Of a stretch of DNA of 64,000 nt, positions 51,681 through 60,881 are shown piece by piece. The stretch spans positions 62,001 through 126,000 of the forward strand of contig NZ_JNFG01000201.1 in NCBI RefSeq assembly GCF_000729995.1, written 5' to 3'. A program made the position numbers and the translations under genes. Origin of the DNA: Caballeronia sordidicola. Its GTDB lineage: Bacteria > Pseudomonadota > Gammaproteobacteria > Burkholderiales > Burkholderiaceae. Each line of letters opens with the position of its first letter. The first letter of the stretch is position 1. The notes beneath the pieces were generated by a model, which was given only the letters and a program-made list of their open reading frames with translations, was not told the DNA's origin and ran no database searches.

Positions 51681-52511
51681 ATGCCGCGTTTCGCCGCCAA
51701 CCTCAGCATGATGTACAACGAACATGCGTTCCTCGAGCGTTTCAGCGCGGCGGCGCGTGATGGTTTCAAGGCGGTGGAGTTCCTGTTTCCCTATGAATTT
51801 CCGCCAGCGGAAATCAAGACTCAGCTCGCGGACAATGGCCTGAAGCAGGTGCTGTTCAACGCGCCGCCGGGTGACTGGACCGGAGGTGAACGCGGACTCG
51901 CTTCGCTGCCCGGACGCGAGGAAGAGTTCAGGCGCAGCATGGAGATAGCCCTCGACTATGCCGCGGCGCTCGGCAACGACCGGCTCCATGTCATGGCAGG
52001 GTTGATTGACACGAAGCACGGAACAAACCACGACGCGCAGCACTCGCGCGAACAGCATCGCGATGTCTATCTCAAGAGCCTCGCGCTCGCCGCGAGCATG
52101 GCGCAAACGGCTCGCATCACCATCGTGATCGAGCCGATCAATACGCGTGACATGCCCGGCTATTTCCTGAACCGGCAGGATGAGGCGCAAGCGATCTGCG
52201 AAGAGATCGGCTTGCCGAACCTGCAAGTCCAGTTCGACTGCTATCACTGCCAGATCGTGGAAGGCGACCTGGCCGTCAAGCTTCGACGCGACATGAAACG
52301 GCGCAACGCGGGTATCGGCCATATACAGGTAGCAGGCATACCCTACCGCAACGAGCCGGATACGGGCGAAGTCAACTATCCCTACCTTTTCGATCTCATC
52401 GATTCACTCGGCTATGGCGGGTGGATCGGCTGCGAGTATCGGCCGCGCGCAGGCACCTCCGACGGGCTGGGATGGCTCACTCCGTATCGTCATGCTGGCT
52501 ATGCATCATGA
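51681..52511 (+). CDS. hyi: Hydroxypyruvate isomerase family TIM-barrel (Hyi/OtnI)
   Basis: A 276-aa TIM-barrel isomerase: RFAANLSMMYNEHAFLERF at the N-terminus, MAGLIDTK, VIEPINTRDMPGYF with metal ligand Glu, VQFDCYHCQIVEGD and WIGCEYRPR. The family interconverts hydroxypyruvate and tartronate semialdehyde, or 2-oxo-tartronate isomers (OtnI). AGGAGGTTCACC precedes the ATG at 51681. It lies in front of a semialdehyde dehydrogenase and a lactonase gene, a sugar-acid setting. Hyi and OtnI cannot be told apart by sequence reading alone. Confidence 0.85.
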   Translation: MPRFAANLSMMYNEHAFLERFSAAARDGFKAVEFLFPYEFPPAEIKTQLADNGLKQVLFNAPPGDWTGGERGLASLPGREEEFRRSMEIALDYAAALGNDRLHVMAGLIDTKHGTNHDAQHSREQHRDVYLKSLALAASMAQTARITIVIEPINTRDMPGYFLNRQDEAQAICEEIGLPNLQVQFDCYHCQIVEGDLAVKLRRDMKRRNAGIGHIQVAGIPYRNEPDTGEVNYPYLFDLIDSLGYGGWIGCEYRPRAGTSDGLGWLTPYRHAGYAS

Positions 52512-52743
52512 CCCTGCCGAGACGGCCTGATGCTGGTTTGATGCGCGACGTCCGGGCCGCTTGGTCGCTTTTACCATGGCGGAGGAAGCGCTGGAACTAT
52601 CCGCACGACGCTGAAATTTTCGTTGTTGCGTGAGCGTCCACGGTAAAAGGCAAACTCACTTGCGCCTCGTGTCACCTGGCTTTTTTTGTCACCCACGGCG
52701 ACCATCGCGGTCCGCGACAGGCGCTGCATTCAGGAGAGTTCAC

Positions 52744-54321
52744 ATGCAGATCACCGGAGAAATGTTGATCGGTGCGACGGCGGTGCGCGGAAAGGACGCC
52801 ACGCTGCATGCCTTCGATCCGGCGCGCGGCGTCGACCTGCAGCCGGCTTTTGGCGGCGGTGGAGCGAAGGAAGTTGCCCAAGCGGCCGACCTTGCCGAGC
52901 GGGCATTCGATACCTACCGGCTCGCGCCGCTCGAAACGCGTGCGCAGTTCCTGGAAGCGATTGCGGACAACATCGCCGGACTTGGCGATACGCTGATCGA
53001 ACGCGCACACGCCGAATCCGCGCTGCCGAAAGCGCGCCTCGAAGGCGAGCGCGCCCGCACGATCGGGCAATTGAAATTGTTCGCGTCGCTCGTGCGCGAG
53101 GGCCGCTGGCTGTCAGCCACGCTCGATTCGGCTAAGCCGGAGCGCAAGCCGTTGCCGCGTCCCGACCTGCGTTTGCAGAAGATTCCCGTTGGACCGGTTG
53201 CCGTGTTCGGCGCGAGTAATTTTCCATTGGCGTTTTCGGTGGCCGGCGGTGACACCGCCGCCGCGCTCGCCGCGGGTTGCCCCGTGGTCGTGAAGTCGCA
53301 TCCGGCGCATCTGGGCACGTCGGAACTGGTCGGGCGCGCGATCCAGAAAGCAGTGGCGGATTCAGGATTGCCCGAAGGTGTGTTCTCGCTCGTAGTGGGC
53401 GCGGGCAACGCGGTAGGCGAGGCGCTGGTCGCGCATCCGGCCATCAAGTCGGTCGGGTTCACGGGCTCGCGGCGCGGAGGCCTGGCGTTGATCGAGATCG
53501 CATCCAGGCGGCGTGAGCCGATTCCCGTCTTCGCCGAGATGAGCAGCATCAATCCGTTTTTTGTGTTGCCGGGCGCACTGGCGGCGCGGGCTGAATCGCT
53601 GGCGAACGGTTTTGTCGATTCAGTGACGCTCGGGGTCGGGCAGTTTTGTACCAGCCCGGGTCTGGTGCTGGCGCTGGAAGGCCCTCATTTGCAGGCGTTT
53701 ATTGATTACGCAGTCAGTGCTTTCGAAAAGAAGGGCGCGCAGACCATGCTGACGGCAGGCATCGCAACTGCCTATCAGGAAGGCATTGCGCGGCGCGATG
53801 AGTCGGGCGTGGAGCGCGTTGCGACCGGCGCCGAATCCGATGCGTCGTGTCCGGCGCTGCCCGCGCTATATACCGTGAATGCCGAGAAATTTCTCGCCAC
53901 ACCGCAGCTCGAGGATGAGATATTCGGACCCACGTCGCTCATCGTGATTTGCCGCAGCGAGGACGAGATGCTGGACCTGGCACGCCGTATTGAAGGCCAG
54001 TTGACGGCGACGCTGCAAATGGAAAGCGACGACGTACCGCTCGCGCGTCGCCTCCTGCCGATCCTCGAACGCAAGGCCGGGCGAATTCTGGCGAACGGCT
54101 TTCCGACTGGCGTTGAAGTATCGTATGCCATGGTGCATGGCGGGCCGTATCCGGCCACTTCCGATAGCCGCGCGACTTCGGTCGGCGCGACGGCGATTGA
54201 ACGCTTCCTGCGGCCTGTGTGCTATCAGGACCTGCCTTCGGCTTTGCTGCCGCTTGCACTTCAGGATGACAACCCGCTAAACCTGTGGCGCCTGCGCGAT
54301 GGTGAACTCGGAGCTAACTGA
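52744..54321 (+). CDS. 2-oxoglutarate (alpha-ketoglutaric) semialdehyde dehydrogenase family
   Basis: A 525-aa aldehyde dehydrogenase of the NADP type that includes alpha-ketoglutaric semialdehyde dehydrogenases: cofactor segment FGASNFPLAFSVAGGDTA near 157-174, FTGSRRGG, general base Glu in FAEMSSINP and nucleophile Cys in GQFCTSPG. This class ends the oxidative routes for pentoses, glucarate and galactarate by forming 2-oxoglutarate. AGGAGAGTTCAC precedes the ATG at 52744; longer upstream frame lacks homology. With GarD at the window start, a link to sugar-diacid breakdown is attractive (inference). Confidence 0.85.
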   Translation: MQITGEMLIGATAVRGKDATLHAFDPARGVDLQPAFGGGGAKEVAQAADLAERAFDTYRLAPLETRAQFLEAIADNIAGLGDTLIERAHAESALPKARLEGERARTIGQLKLFASLVREGRWLSATLDSAKPERKPLPRPDLRLQKIPVGPVAVFGASNFPLAFSVAGGDTAAALAAGCPVVVKSHPAHLGTSELVGRAIQKAVADSGLPEGVFSLVVGAGNAVGEALVAHPAIKSVGFTGSRRGGLALIEIASRRREPIPVFAEMSSINPFFVLPGALAARAESLANGFVDSVTLGVGQFCTSPGLVLALEGPHLQAFIDYAVSAFEKKGAQTMLTAGIATAYQEGIARRDESGVERVATGAESDASCPALPALYTVNAEKFLATPQLEDEIFGPTSLIVICRSEDEMLDLARRIEGQLTATLQMESDDVPLARRLLPILERKAGRILANGFPTGVEVSYAMVHGGPYPATSDSRATSVGATAIERFLRPVCYQDLPSALLPLALQDDNPLNLWRLRDGELGAN

Positions 54322-54370
54322 ACACGTTGGACACACGACTCAAACGACTCAAACAAGGAGATGAAAACAG

Positions 54371-55300
54371 ATGGAGCGCCGTTATCCCGATCCCGCCGTC
54401 CGAGTACTCGATCCGCGCTTTAACGCGCTGCGTGTCGGCATGGCATCGGTCGAATGTTTGTATCAGGGGGCTCGCTGGTCTGAGGGTCCGGTCTGGTTCG
54501 GTGACAGCCGCACGCTCGTATGGAGCGATATTCCGAACAACCGCATGCTGCGCTGGGACGAAGAAACGGGCGAGGTCCGCACGTTTCGCAAGCCCTCGAA
54601 CAACGCCAACGGCAACACCCGCGACCGCGAAGGACGGCTGGTCACGTGTGAGCATCTCACGCGCCGCGTAACACGCACAGAGTACGACGGCTCGATCACT
54701 GTGCTTGCCGATCAATACAACGGCAAGCCGCTCAATTCACCGAACGACGTGATTGTAAAATCCGATGGCTCGATCTGGTTCAGCGACCCGAGCTTCGGTA
54801 TCGACGGTTTTTATGAAGGCGAGCGCAAGGACCCGGAACTCAAGCCGGCGGTGTATCGCGTGGATGGCAAGAGTGGTGAGATCACCATGATGACCGACAC
54901 GCTGATTGGTCCGAACGGACTCGCATTTTCACCTGATGAGTCGGTGATTTATATCGTCGATTCGCGTGCGTCGCCGCGCAAGATCCTCGCCTTCGATATC
55001 TCGAGCGACGGCCTGAAGCTTGCGAATCAGCGCGAGTTGATCGATGCCGGGCAGGGCACGCCCGACGGTTTTCGCGTCGATGTGCACGGCAACCTGTGGT
55101 GCGGCTGGGGCATGGGCAGCGACGAGTTGGACGGTGTCAGGATCTTCACGCCGCAAGGTGAAGCGATTGGACATATCGCGCTGCCCGAACGCTGCGCCAA
55201 CGTGTGTTTTGGAGGCCGTTATCGCAACCGCTTGTTCATGGCGGCGAGTCACGGCCTGTACTCGCTTTACGTCAACACGCAGGGCGTGATCGGCGGCTGA
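54371..55300 (+). CDS. SMP-30/gluconolactonase/LRE family lactonase
   Basis: A 309-aa six-bladed beta-propeller: WSEGPVWFGDSRTLVWSDIP near 36-55 with the metal-binding Glu, RKPSNNANGNTRDREGRLVT, LNSPNDVIVKSDGSIWFSDP and GPNGLAFSPDESVIYIVDS. It hydrolyses sugar lactones to the free acid. AAGGAG lies 11 nt before the ATG. It is the last gene of a hyi / dehydrogenase / lactonase set and probably opens the lactone of an aldonate. It has no signal peptide. Confidence 0.9.
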   Translation: MERRYPDPAVRVLDPRFNALRVGMASVECLYQGARWSEGPVWFGDSRTLVWSDIPNNRMLRWDEETGEVRTFRKPSNNANGNTRDREGRLVTCEHLTRRVTRTEYDGSITVLADQYNGKPLNSPNDVIVKSDGSIWFSDPSFGIDGFYEGERKDPELKPAVYRVDGKSGEITMMTDTLIGPNGLAFSPDESVIYIVDSRASPRKILAFDISSDGLKLANQRELIDAGQGTPDGFRVDVHGNLWCGWGMGSDELDGVRIFTPQGEAIGHIALPERCANVCFGGRYRNRLFMAASHGLYSLYVNTQGVIGG

Positions 55301-55315
55301 AACATCACGCCGCCA

Positions 55316-55747
55316 TCACGCCGGCGCGCGTTTTTCCATCAGCTTTTCCGGCTGCGCAGGCACGACAAAACCGAACCGGGCGTATAGGGTGTGAGCGCTT
55401 GAGGTCGTCAGCAGCATCTTGCGCAAGCCCTGCAAATCCGGATGCGACAGCACGCATTCCACCAGCCATGTACCCAGGCCGTCGCGTTGACGGCCGGGAA
55501 GCACGAACACATCGGCGAGATACGCGAAGCTCACGGTGTCCGTGATCGCGCGTGCATAACCAATCTGCGCGTCGCGATGGAACAGGCCGAACGCCAGCGA
55601 ATGCCCGGCCGCCCGCTCGACTTTTTCGCGCGAGATGCCGGGTGACCAATAAGCCACCTCGCTCAAGTACCGATGCACGACGTCGAAGTCGAACGTCCTG
55701 ATGTCCGTGGTGACGCGATAATCGTCCCTCGACCATTCGCTAACCAT
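55316..55747 (-). CDS. GNAT-family N-acetyltransferase
   Basis: A 143-aa acetyltransferase: YARAITDTVSFAYLADVFVLPGRQRDGLGTWLV includes the acetyl-CoA motif (QRDGLG) near 84-96, and the C-terminus SSAHTLYARFGFVVP is typical of the family. Its ATG follows the stop of the upstream SDR-like gene directly (TGA then ATG, no gap), so the two are translated together. Substrate unknown. Confidence 0.85.
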   Translation of the reverse strand: MVSEWSRDDYRVTTDIRTFDFDVVHRYLSEVAYWSPGISREKVERAAGHSLAFGLFHRDAQIGYARAITDTVSFAYLADVFVLPGRQRDGLGTWLVECVLSHPDLQGLRKMLLTTSSAHTLYARFGFVVPAQPEKLMEKRAPA

Positions 55748-56347
55748 TCAACGCACCTTGTAGATACGTCCGGTTTCGAGGCCCTCCACGCTACGGCTGT
55801 ACGCGAGTGCAACGCGCGCACCGGACGCCGCTTCGAAGCCGCGAAAATACGGCCCGAACGCTTCGCGCGCTTCTTCCAGCATGGTCGCGTTCACGACGTT
55901 GATGCGCAGGCCTCGCGGCAGTTCGATTGCGGCTCCTCGCACGAAACCTTCAATGGCGCCATTGACCGCCGCCGCGCTTGCGCCATATTTGATGGGTTCA
56001 TCGCCCACGATTCCGCTGGTCAGCGTGAACGAGCCGCTGTCGTTCACGTACTGTTGCGCGACCAGCACGAGGTTGACCTGACCCATGAGTTTGTCGTCGA
56101 GGCCAATGCGGAATTGCTCGGGGGTCATCTGCGAGAGCTCGCCGAAGTGAACGTGCCCGGCGGTAGCAACAATGGCGTCGACCTGACCGATCGATTTGAA
56201 CAACGCATGAATGCTGTCGATCTTCGTCAGGTCGACACGGTGCGCGCCTCGGGTGGCGCCGATCTCGAAGACTTCGTGACGCGGCTGGAATTCGGAGAAG
56301 ACGGCGCGGCCGACTGTGCCGGTTGCACCGATGACGGCAATTTTCAT
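55748..56347 (-). CDS. Short-chain dehydrogenase-like protein (SDR, 199 aa)
   Basis: Begins MKIAVIGATGTVGRAVF with a NAD(P)-binding motif GATGTVG at 7-13; later GHVHFGEL and SFTLTSGIVGDEP and the KYGASAAAVNGAIEGFVRG block near 140-160 resemble short SDR proteins in which Tyr-x-x-x-Lys is altered to Tyr-Gly-Ala-Ser-Ala, so classic catalysis may be impaired. The ATG at 56347 is preferred over one 20 codons upstream because the fold starts there. It is followed without a gap by a GNAT gene. Confidence 0.8.
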   Translation of the reverse strand: MKIAVIGATGTVGRAVFSEFQPRHEVFEIGATRGAHRVDLTKIDSIHALFKSIGQVDAIVATAGHVHFGELSQMTPEQFRIGLDDKLMGQVNLVLVAQQYVNDSGSFTLTSGIVGDEPIKYGASAAAVNGAIEGFVRGAAIELPRGLRINVVNATMLEEAREAFGPYFRGFEAASGARVALAYSRSVEGLETGRIYKVR

Positions 56348-56455
56348 GAGAGTCTCATCGAAAAAGAAACGGGCTCTCATTGTGCGATTTACAGGCCGCT
56401 TGAACAAGCGTGCCGGTGGGTCTTTCTTAGGTGGACTTCAATTTCAACTGCAACT

Positions 56456-56872
56456 TCAACGGATCCCGTGCGACGCGCCCGGCGAGAGTAAGAAGATCGA
56501 TGCCGCCAGCTTGAGCACCAGTACGACGCCGGTGACGAGCGCGGCGACAGGGAAGGCATGCCATTCTGCACCGAGCATGGGTCCGACCAGTACGACCGAC
56601 GTAAAGCCAAGTACAACGGTAATCCAGCGCGCCCATTGCAGACGGAACGCCACGCAACCATACAAGCCGGCAATCAATGCACGCGATGCAATCAGTGCGG
56701 CGATGGGCTCGCCCGGACCGGTCATCAGCGCCAATCCCATCTCGACCCATGACAATGCGTACGCCAGCCCGAGGCACACCAGTGCAGTGGAGAACGCTTG
56801 CTTGCGCCACGGTGCGCGGACGCCTTGCGTCTGCTGTAACGCTTCGTTCGATAACGTATTGGTTGTGTTCAT
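56456..56872 (-). CDS. Hypothetical membrane protein, four helices
   Basis: A 138-aa protein. After a short polar N-terminus (MNTTNTLSNEALQQTQG) it has hydrophobic stretches at about 28-46, 52-72, 78-100 and 106-130. The start at 56872 has a GGGGG purine run about 9 nt upstream; a longer frame to 56995 adds residues without membrane or family likeness. No conserved function recognised. Confidence 0.65.
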   Translation of the reverse strand: MNTTNTLSNEALQQTQGVRAPWRKQAFSTALVCLGLAYALSWVEMGLALMTGPGEPIAALIASRALIAGLYGCVAFRLQWARWITVVLGFTSVVLVGPMLGAEWHAFPVAALVTGVVLVLKLAASIFLLSPGASHGIR

Positions 56873-57187
56873 GCCGGCCCCCGCCGCTTGGTTTTTCGAT
56901 GCATCGTGCTGCATTCGTCTGATTCGCGGGAGTCTTATGCATGGGTCGTGCCAGATCAAGGACAAGCTGGGAACATCGCTTGCTTTCAGTTTCATAGCGC
57001 CGTATGGCGGCGCGTGCAGCGGCGATTTACCTGACGAAAGCCCGCTTTGCTGCCGGCGTTTTTATCGGAACTAAAGGGCGAAACAAAGCAGAAAGCAGCT
57101 TTGTGACGCTGCGACATTGCAACGATGCTGCACCCAACGGCACGCTTTACACAGTCCACCGCGCAGTCCACCGACCAGGAGTCAGCC
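56873..57187. other. Intergenic region, no gene seen
   Basis: About 315 bp between the membrane protein and the short acidic protein. It should contain the divergent promoters, but no strong hexamers or repeats were picked out. Confidence 0.35.
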
Positions 57188-57352
57188 ATGACCACGACGA
57201 AACCGAAGGAACAGCACCCGCATTCGCATCGAGAGGAGGAGGACGTAGACCGCGCGGTGGAAGATACCTTTCCCGCCAGCGATCCGCCAGCGACGGGCGG
57301 CGTGACACGGATTGAATCCGACGATGAGAAGGTCAAACCCGAAAAGAAATGA
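57188..57352 (+). CDS. Small acidic protein of unknown function
   Basis: A 54-aa hydrophilic protein: after THKPKEQ-like polar residues it has VDRAVEDTFPASDPPATGG, a conserved short motif of Burkholderia small proteins. CAGGAGTCAGCC gives a good ribosome site. Composition (Glu/Asp/Lys rich) suggests a flexible, stress-type protein. No enzymatic residue pattern. Confidence 0.7.
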   Translation: MTTTKPKEQHPHSHREEEDVDRAVEDTFPASDPPATGGVTRIESDDEKVKPEKK

Positions 57353-57371
57353 TCGGACCGAAAGACAAGAA

Positions 57372-57409
57372 AGGACCGATAGCCGCTTTGAATCGCGGCT
57401 TTTGGTCCT
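57372..57409. terminator. Hairpin between convergent small genes
   Basis: AGGACC...AGCCGC pairs with GCGGCT...GGTCCT across an internal loop, in the 76-bp gap between two convergent genes. It has no proper U-tract, so termination may be weak. Confidence 0.45.
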
Positions 57410-57428
57410 GTGAGTGACCGGCGCTGCG

Positions 57429-58043
57429 TTATTTCTCGCGCCGCTGGATCTCGATCAAGCGCGATGGCCGGAAATGATTGATGGCGAAATGCCGGCGACC
57501 CCGCAAGCTGTAGCCATGGGGATCGCGTTCAACAAATTCATACTGGCGCTCCACCTCTTCAACGTCGGGCGCGATCATGCCTTTATCCACGACACTGAAG
57601 CCTTCCTCTAACGCGAGCGCCAGCCCGTTGCGAGCCGGACGGCTGTCGAAACCGCCCAGGCCGTCGCCCTGTTCATAGCGCGAATTTACCGACGAAGCAT
57701 TCACACCGACAAACGCGTTGGGATTGTTCGCAAGCATGGTTTCGTCGCGCGAGGCATCGCGATTTTTTCCGTCAGCGTCGACGGTATCGTCCAGCGTGTC
57801 GTCGTTGAGAACATCCATTGCCTGATGCGTGACGTCGGTCTTGCCAAGCGGCCCGGTGTGTTCCAACGATGAATCAGACGTGCTGCTGCCTGATTGGCCA
57901 AGCCCGACTTCGCGTCCCTCCGCTGCTGCTGCCACGTCACCCGGTTTGGCTTTGGCAGTTTCGGTTTCAGGCTTCTTCAGCGGGCTGTCCGCCGCGCGCT
58001 GCACTTGCTTGTCCTGCGATTCATTGTTCTGTGCATTGTTCAT
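57429..58043 (-). CDS. Hydrophilic hypothetical protein (204 aa)
   Basis: The first 100 residues are low-complexity and charged (NNAQNNESQDKQVQRAADS, DDTLDDTVDADGKNRDAS), then a more ordered part (FVGVNASSVNSRYEQGDGLGG, FSVVDKGMIAPDVEEVERQY) and a basic tail. No signal peptide or membrane helix. Family not recognised; probably intrinsically disordered and stress-related. Confidence 0.7.
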   Translation of the reverse strand: MNNAQNNESQDKQVQRAADSPLKKPETETAKAKPGDVAAAAEGREVGLGQSGSSTSDSSLEHTGPLGKTDVTHQAMDVLNDDTLDDTVDADGKNRDASRDETMLANNPNAFVGVNASSVNSRYEQGDGLGGFDSRPARNGLALALEEGFSVVDKGMIAPDVEEVERQYEFVERDPHGYSLRGRRHFAINHFRPSRLIEIQRREK

Positions 58044-58361
58044 GATTCGCTCCGCCTGGTTCAGGCTTGGTTCAGGTTAACGAAGAGACATCATGCAAGA
58101 AACATTCCGGACTTCGGGGTCCGTTGAACCCCGGGTCAACTCCGCGTTGGAATAAACGACGGGATAAAACATCAGTAAATGTTCTAAGCCAAATTGACTT
58201 TTTTCGACCCAACGGGAGTTTTCTCAAGAGTATGATTTGTTGTTCGCCAGGCCTGCGTGCGCCACCGGACGGCCTCGGGCCGCTTGCCGGATTCGCGCGT
58301 TTCAAGCGAGCGGGAGACGACCATCGCGAATCCAGCGGGGCACTTAAAATCAGGGTGACTC
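58044..58361. other. Intergenic region, no gene seen
   Basis: About 318 bp between the disordered protein (minus) and the small protein at 58362 (plus). It holds the promoters of both, but no repeat or RNA fold was obvious. Confidence 0.35.
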
Positions 58362-58607
58362 ATGCAATATGACGCGGCATTTTCACATCGCGGCTATTTA
58401 CTCAATTGTGCACCGGCACGTCAGGGCGACGGCTGTTTCCAACCCTACGTGGTCATCTCGCGATCGAGCGACGGTGAACTGGTAGCCAATCGTTTTTTCC
58501 CCGCCGAGCTGCGCTTTGGCAACGCTGACGAAGCCATCGCGCATGCCCGTGACTGGGCTGTCCGATGGATCGATGCCAGCCACGTGAAGGTCGACCCCAA
58601 GTCCTGA
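58362..58607 (+). CDS. Small conserved hypothetical protein
   Basis: An 81-aa protein: HRGYLLNCAPARQGDGCFQPYVVISRSSDG, then LRFGNADEAIAHARDWAVRWID. It resembles short Burkholderia proteins with a two-strand lead and one helix, often near stress genes. Function unknown. Confidence 0.7.
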   Translation: MQYDAAFSHRGYLLNCAPARQGDGCFQPYVVISRSSDGELVANRFFPAELRFGNADEAIAHARDWAVRWIDASHVKVDPKS

Positions 58608-58702
58608 ACGCGCCTGAACGCACCTGAGCGCACCTGACCCGGCTTCGCGCACAGGCGGCGGTCTCGCAGAAAAACGGTTAATCTCGGGGGATCGTTTAGA
58701 TC

Positions 58703-59701
58703 GTGCCGTTCAACGCGGCGTCATCCGCCCAAGCTCCCGACATGCCCAAGACCGTCTCCGTAGAACATCAACTTCCCTCTCAAGAATGGGGCCTCGACAA
58801 GATCGTGGCCGACTTGCGGGCGTCGCGCGAACAGCTGCATCGCACCCGCCATCCGCTTGGAATCCGCGAATTGCCGTCGCGCGAAGCGATCGTGAAGATC
58901 GTCAATGGGCTGCGCTCAGCGTTGTTTCCCACTCATTACGGCGCTGCCGACCTGACCGCCGAGAGCGTGGATTATTACGTCGGCCACACGCTCGAGAGCA
59001 CCTTGCGCCTGCTCTCCGAACAGATCCGCCGTGCCTTGCGTTTCCTGCCGGAAAACCACGACCTGAGCGATGCCGAACTCGGCATGCATGCGTTCGGGCT
59101 CGCGCGTGAATTCGGCTCGCAGTTGCCGGCGATCCGGGCGCTCCTGGTCAGCGACATCCAGGCCGCGTTCGCGGGCGACCCTGCCGCGCAGCACATCACG
59201 GAGATCCTCCTCTGCTATCCCGGCGTCTGGGCCATGACGCATCATCGTCTGGCGCATGCTTTGCATAAGCTCGGCGTGCCCTTGCTCGCGCGCTTCATCA
59301 ACGAGATTGCACACTCGGCGACAGGGATCGACATCCACCCGGGCGCGACCATCGGGCCCAGTTTTTTCATCGATCACGGGACGGGCGTGGTGATCGGCGA
59401 GACGGCGGTGATCGGCCAACACGTGCGGGTATATCAGGCAGTGACGCTGGGCGCGAAGAGTTTTCCGGCGGGCAACGACGGCGTGCTGGTGAAGGGCAAC
59501 GCGCGCCATCCGGTAGTGGAAGACGAGGTGGTCATCTATGCCGGCGCGACCATTCTCGGACGCGTGACCATTGGACGCGGTTCGGTGATCGGCGGCAACG
59601 TGTGGCTCACGCATAGCGTGCCGCCGGGCAGCAACGTCTCGCAAGGCAAGATTCGCGAAGGCAGTGCAGGCGACGCGCCGGACGATAGCCGCGGCGCGTG
59701 A
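58703..59701 (+). CDS. cysE: Serine O-acetyltransferase (CysE/EpsC type)
   Basis: A 332-aa enzyme: an N-terminal helical region (about 30-190) and a left-handed parallel beta-helix with hexapeptide repeats (GIDIHPGATIGPSFFIDHGT near 208-227, ETAVIGQHVRVYQ, GATILGRVTIGRGSVIGG). It transfers acetyl from acetyl-CoA to serine in cysteine synthesis. Longer than E. coli CysE and closer to EpsC-like members. A GGGGGA lies 11 nt before the GTG start; the ATG at 58742 is a plausible alternative. Confidence 0.88.
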   Translation: MPFNAASSAQAPDMPKTVSVEHQLPSQEWGLDKIVADLRASREQLHRTRHPLGIRELPSREAIVKIVNGLRSALFPTHYGAADLTAESVDYYVGHTLESTLRLLSEQIRRALRFLPENHDLSDAELGMHAFGLAREFGSQLPAIRALLVSDIQAAFAGDPAAQHITEILLCYPGVWAMTHHRLAHALHKLGVPLLARFINEIAHSATGIDIHPGATIGPSFFIDHGTGVVIGETAVIGQHVRVYQAVTLGAKSFPAGNDGVLVKGNARHPVVEDEVVIYAGATILGRVTIGRGSVIGGNVWLTHSVPPGSNVSQGKIREGSAGDAPDDSRGA

Positions 59702-59727
59702 ACGACAGGAAGCCTTAGTCAGTTTTT

Positions 59728-60384
59728 TTAGTTGTTCGACACGCTGAATGCGCTCGAATGTCCGACGATGGACAAGAATTCGCGGCGCGTGGAAGGGTCG
59801 TCGCGGAACGTGCCCAGCATCCGCGATGTCACCATCGACGCACCGGCTTTATGCACGCCCCGCGTGGACATGCATTGATGATTGGCTTCCAGGATGACGC
59901 CAACGCCTAGCGGTTGCAGGACTTCTTCCAGCGTGTCGGCGATCTGCGCCGTCATCTTTTCCTGGATTTGCAGACGTTTCGCGAAAGCATCGACAAGACG
60001 AGCCAGCTTCGAAATGCCCACAACGCGCTCACGCGGCAGATACGCCACGTGCGCGCGGCCAATGATCGGCACCATGTGATGTTCGCAGTAACTTTCGAAG
60101 CGGATGTCCTTGAGCACGATCATTTCGTCGTAACCCTGCACTTCGGAAAAGGTGCGCGCGAGGATCTCGCGCGGATCCTGCGCATAACCCGCGAAGAACT
60201 CTTCATAAGAGCGGATGACGCGCGATGGGGTATCGACAAGTCCCTCGCGCGCCGGGTCGTCCCCGGCCCAGCGGATCAGAACGCGAACGGCGGCTTCAGC
60301 TTCTTCGCGGCTTGGACGATCGGCGTGATCAGTTTGATCGTGGATGTCCGAAGACGCGTTGGGGGAGGTGCGCGTGGCGCTCAT
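59728..60384 (-). CDS. folE: GTP cyclohydrolase I
   Basis: A 218-aa enzyme of folate/pterin synthesis that converts GTP to 7,8-dihydroneopterin triphosphate. Core motif ESYCEHHMVPIIGRAHVAYLP carries the zinc ligands Cys and His-His near 97-103; SKLARLVDAFAKRLQIQE, GVGVILEANHQCMSTRGVHK (third zinc ligand Cys) and TSRMLGTF complete the signature. Length is normal. It is convergent with cysE. Confidence 0.93.
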   Translation of the reverse strand: MSATRTSPNASSDIHDQTDHADRPSREEAEAAVRVLIRWAGDDPAREGLVDTPSRVIRSYEEFFAGYAQDPREILARTFSEVQGYDEMIVLKDIRFESYCEHHMVPIIGRAHVAYLPRERVVGISKLARLVDAFAKRLQIQEKMTAQIADTLEEVLQPLGVGVILEANHQCMSTRGVHKAGASMVTSRMLGTFRDDPSTRREFLSIVGHSSAFSVSNN

Positions 60385-60482
60385 CGAGGGCTCCAGATGC
60401 TTGTAGCAAAGTCATTAAGCCCTCATTGTTCCACGTTTTGCGAGTTGGAAGACCCCGGTGGGATGTCGGGTTTTATCGGCCC

Positions 60483-60707
60483 TTAGTCGCTCTTGCCGCC
60501 GCCATCGATTCCCGAGCCGGTTTGCCAGACCTTTTTTCCTTCCTCCGACAGCTTGCCCGAGCTGTGATGCTTGTCCGGTTCCGTGCCTTCCTGCGCCAGA
60601 TGACCGCCGGGTTGGTCCTGCGCGCGCTGTTTTTCGCCCTTGCGTTGCGCCCGGCGTTCTTCTTGCGATCGGCCTGCATAGTTGGTGTCTGTCTGCTTGT
60701 CCGTCAT
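60483..60707 (-). CDS. Small hydrophilic hypothetical protein
   Basis: A 74-aa protein (MTDKQTDTNYAGRSQEERRA, then charged/Gly-rich to HHSSGKLSEEGKKVWQTGSG). CAAGGAGGGCGAC is a near-ideal ribosome site for the ATG at 60707. It looks disordered, like other short Burkholderia stress proteins. No function assigned. Confidence 0.65.
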   Translation of the reverse strand: MTDKQTDTNYAGRSQEERRAQRKGEKQRAQDQPGGHLAQEGTEPDKHHSSGKLSEEGKKVWQTGSGIDGGGKSD

Positions 60708-60881
60708 GTCGCCCTCCTTGAGTGAGTGACATGGAAAGTGGCGCAAGAGCCGTTCCATCCGTGAGGGTTGCCGGGTGGACGGGGTATCCGCGATACCGGG
60801 ATAAACGCCCAACTGGTTGTCGTGCGGGGGTTAGATAGAGTGGCCCGACACTTAACCACCTTCAACTATCAGGCTCAGACC

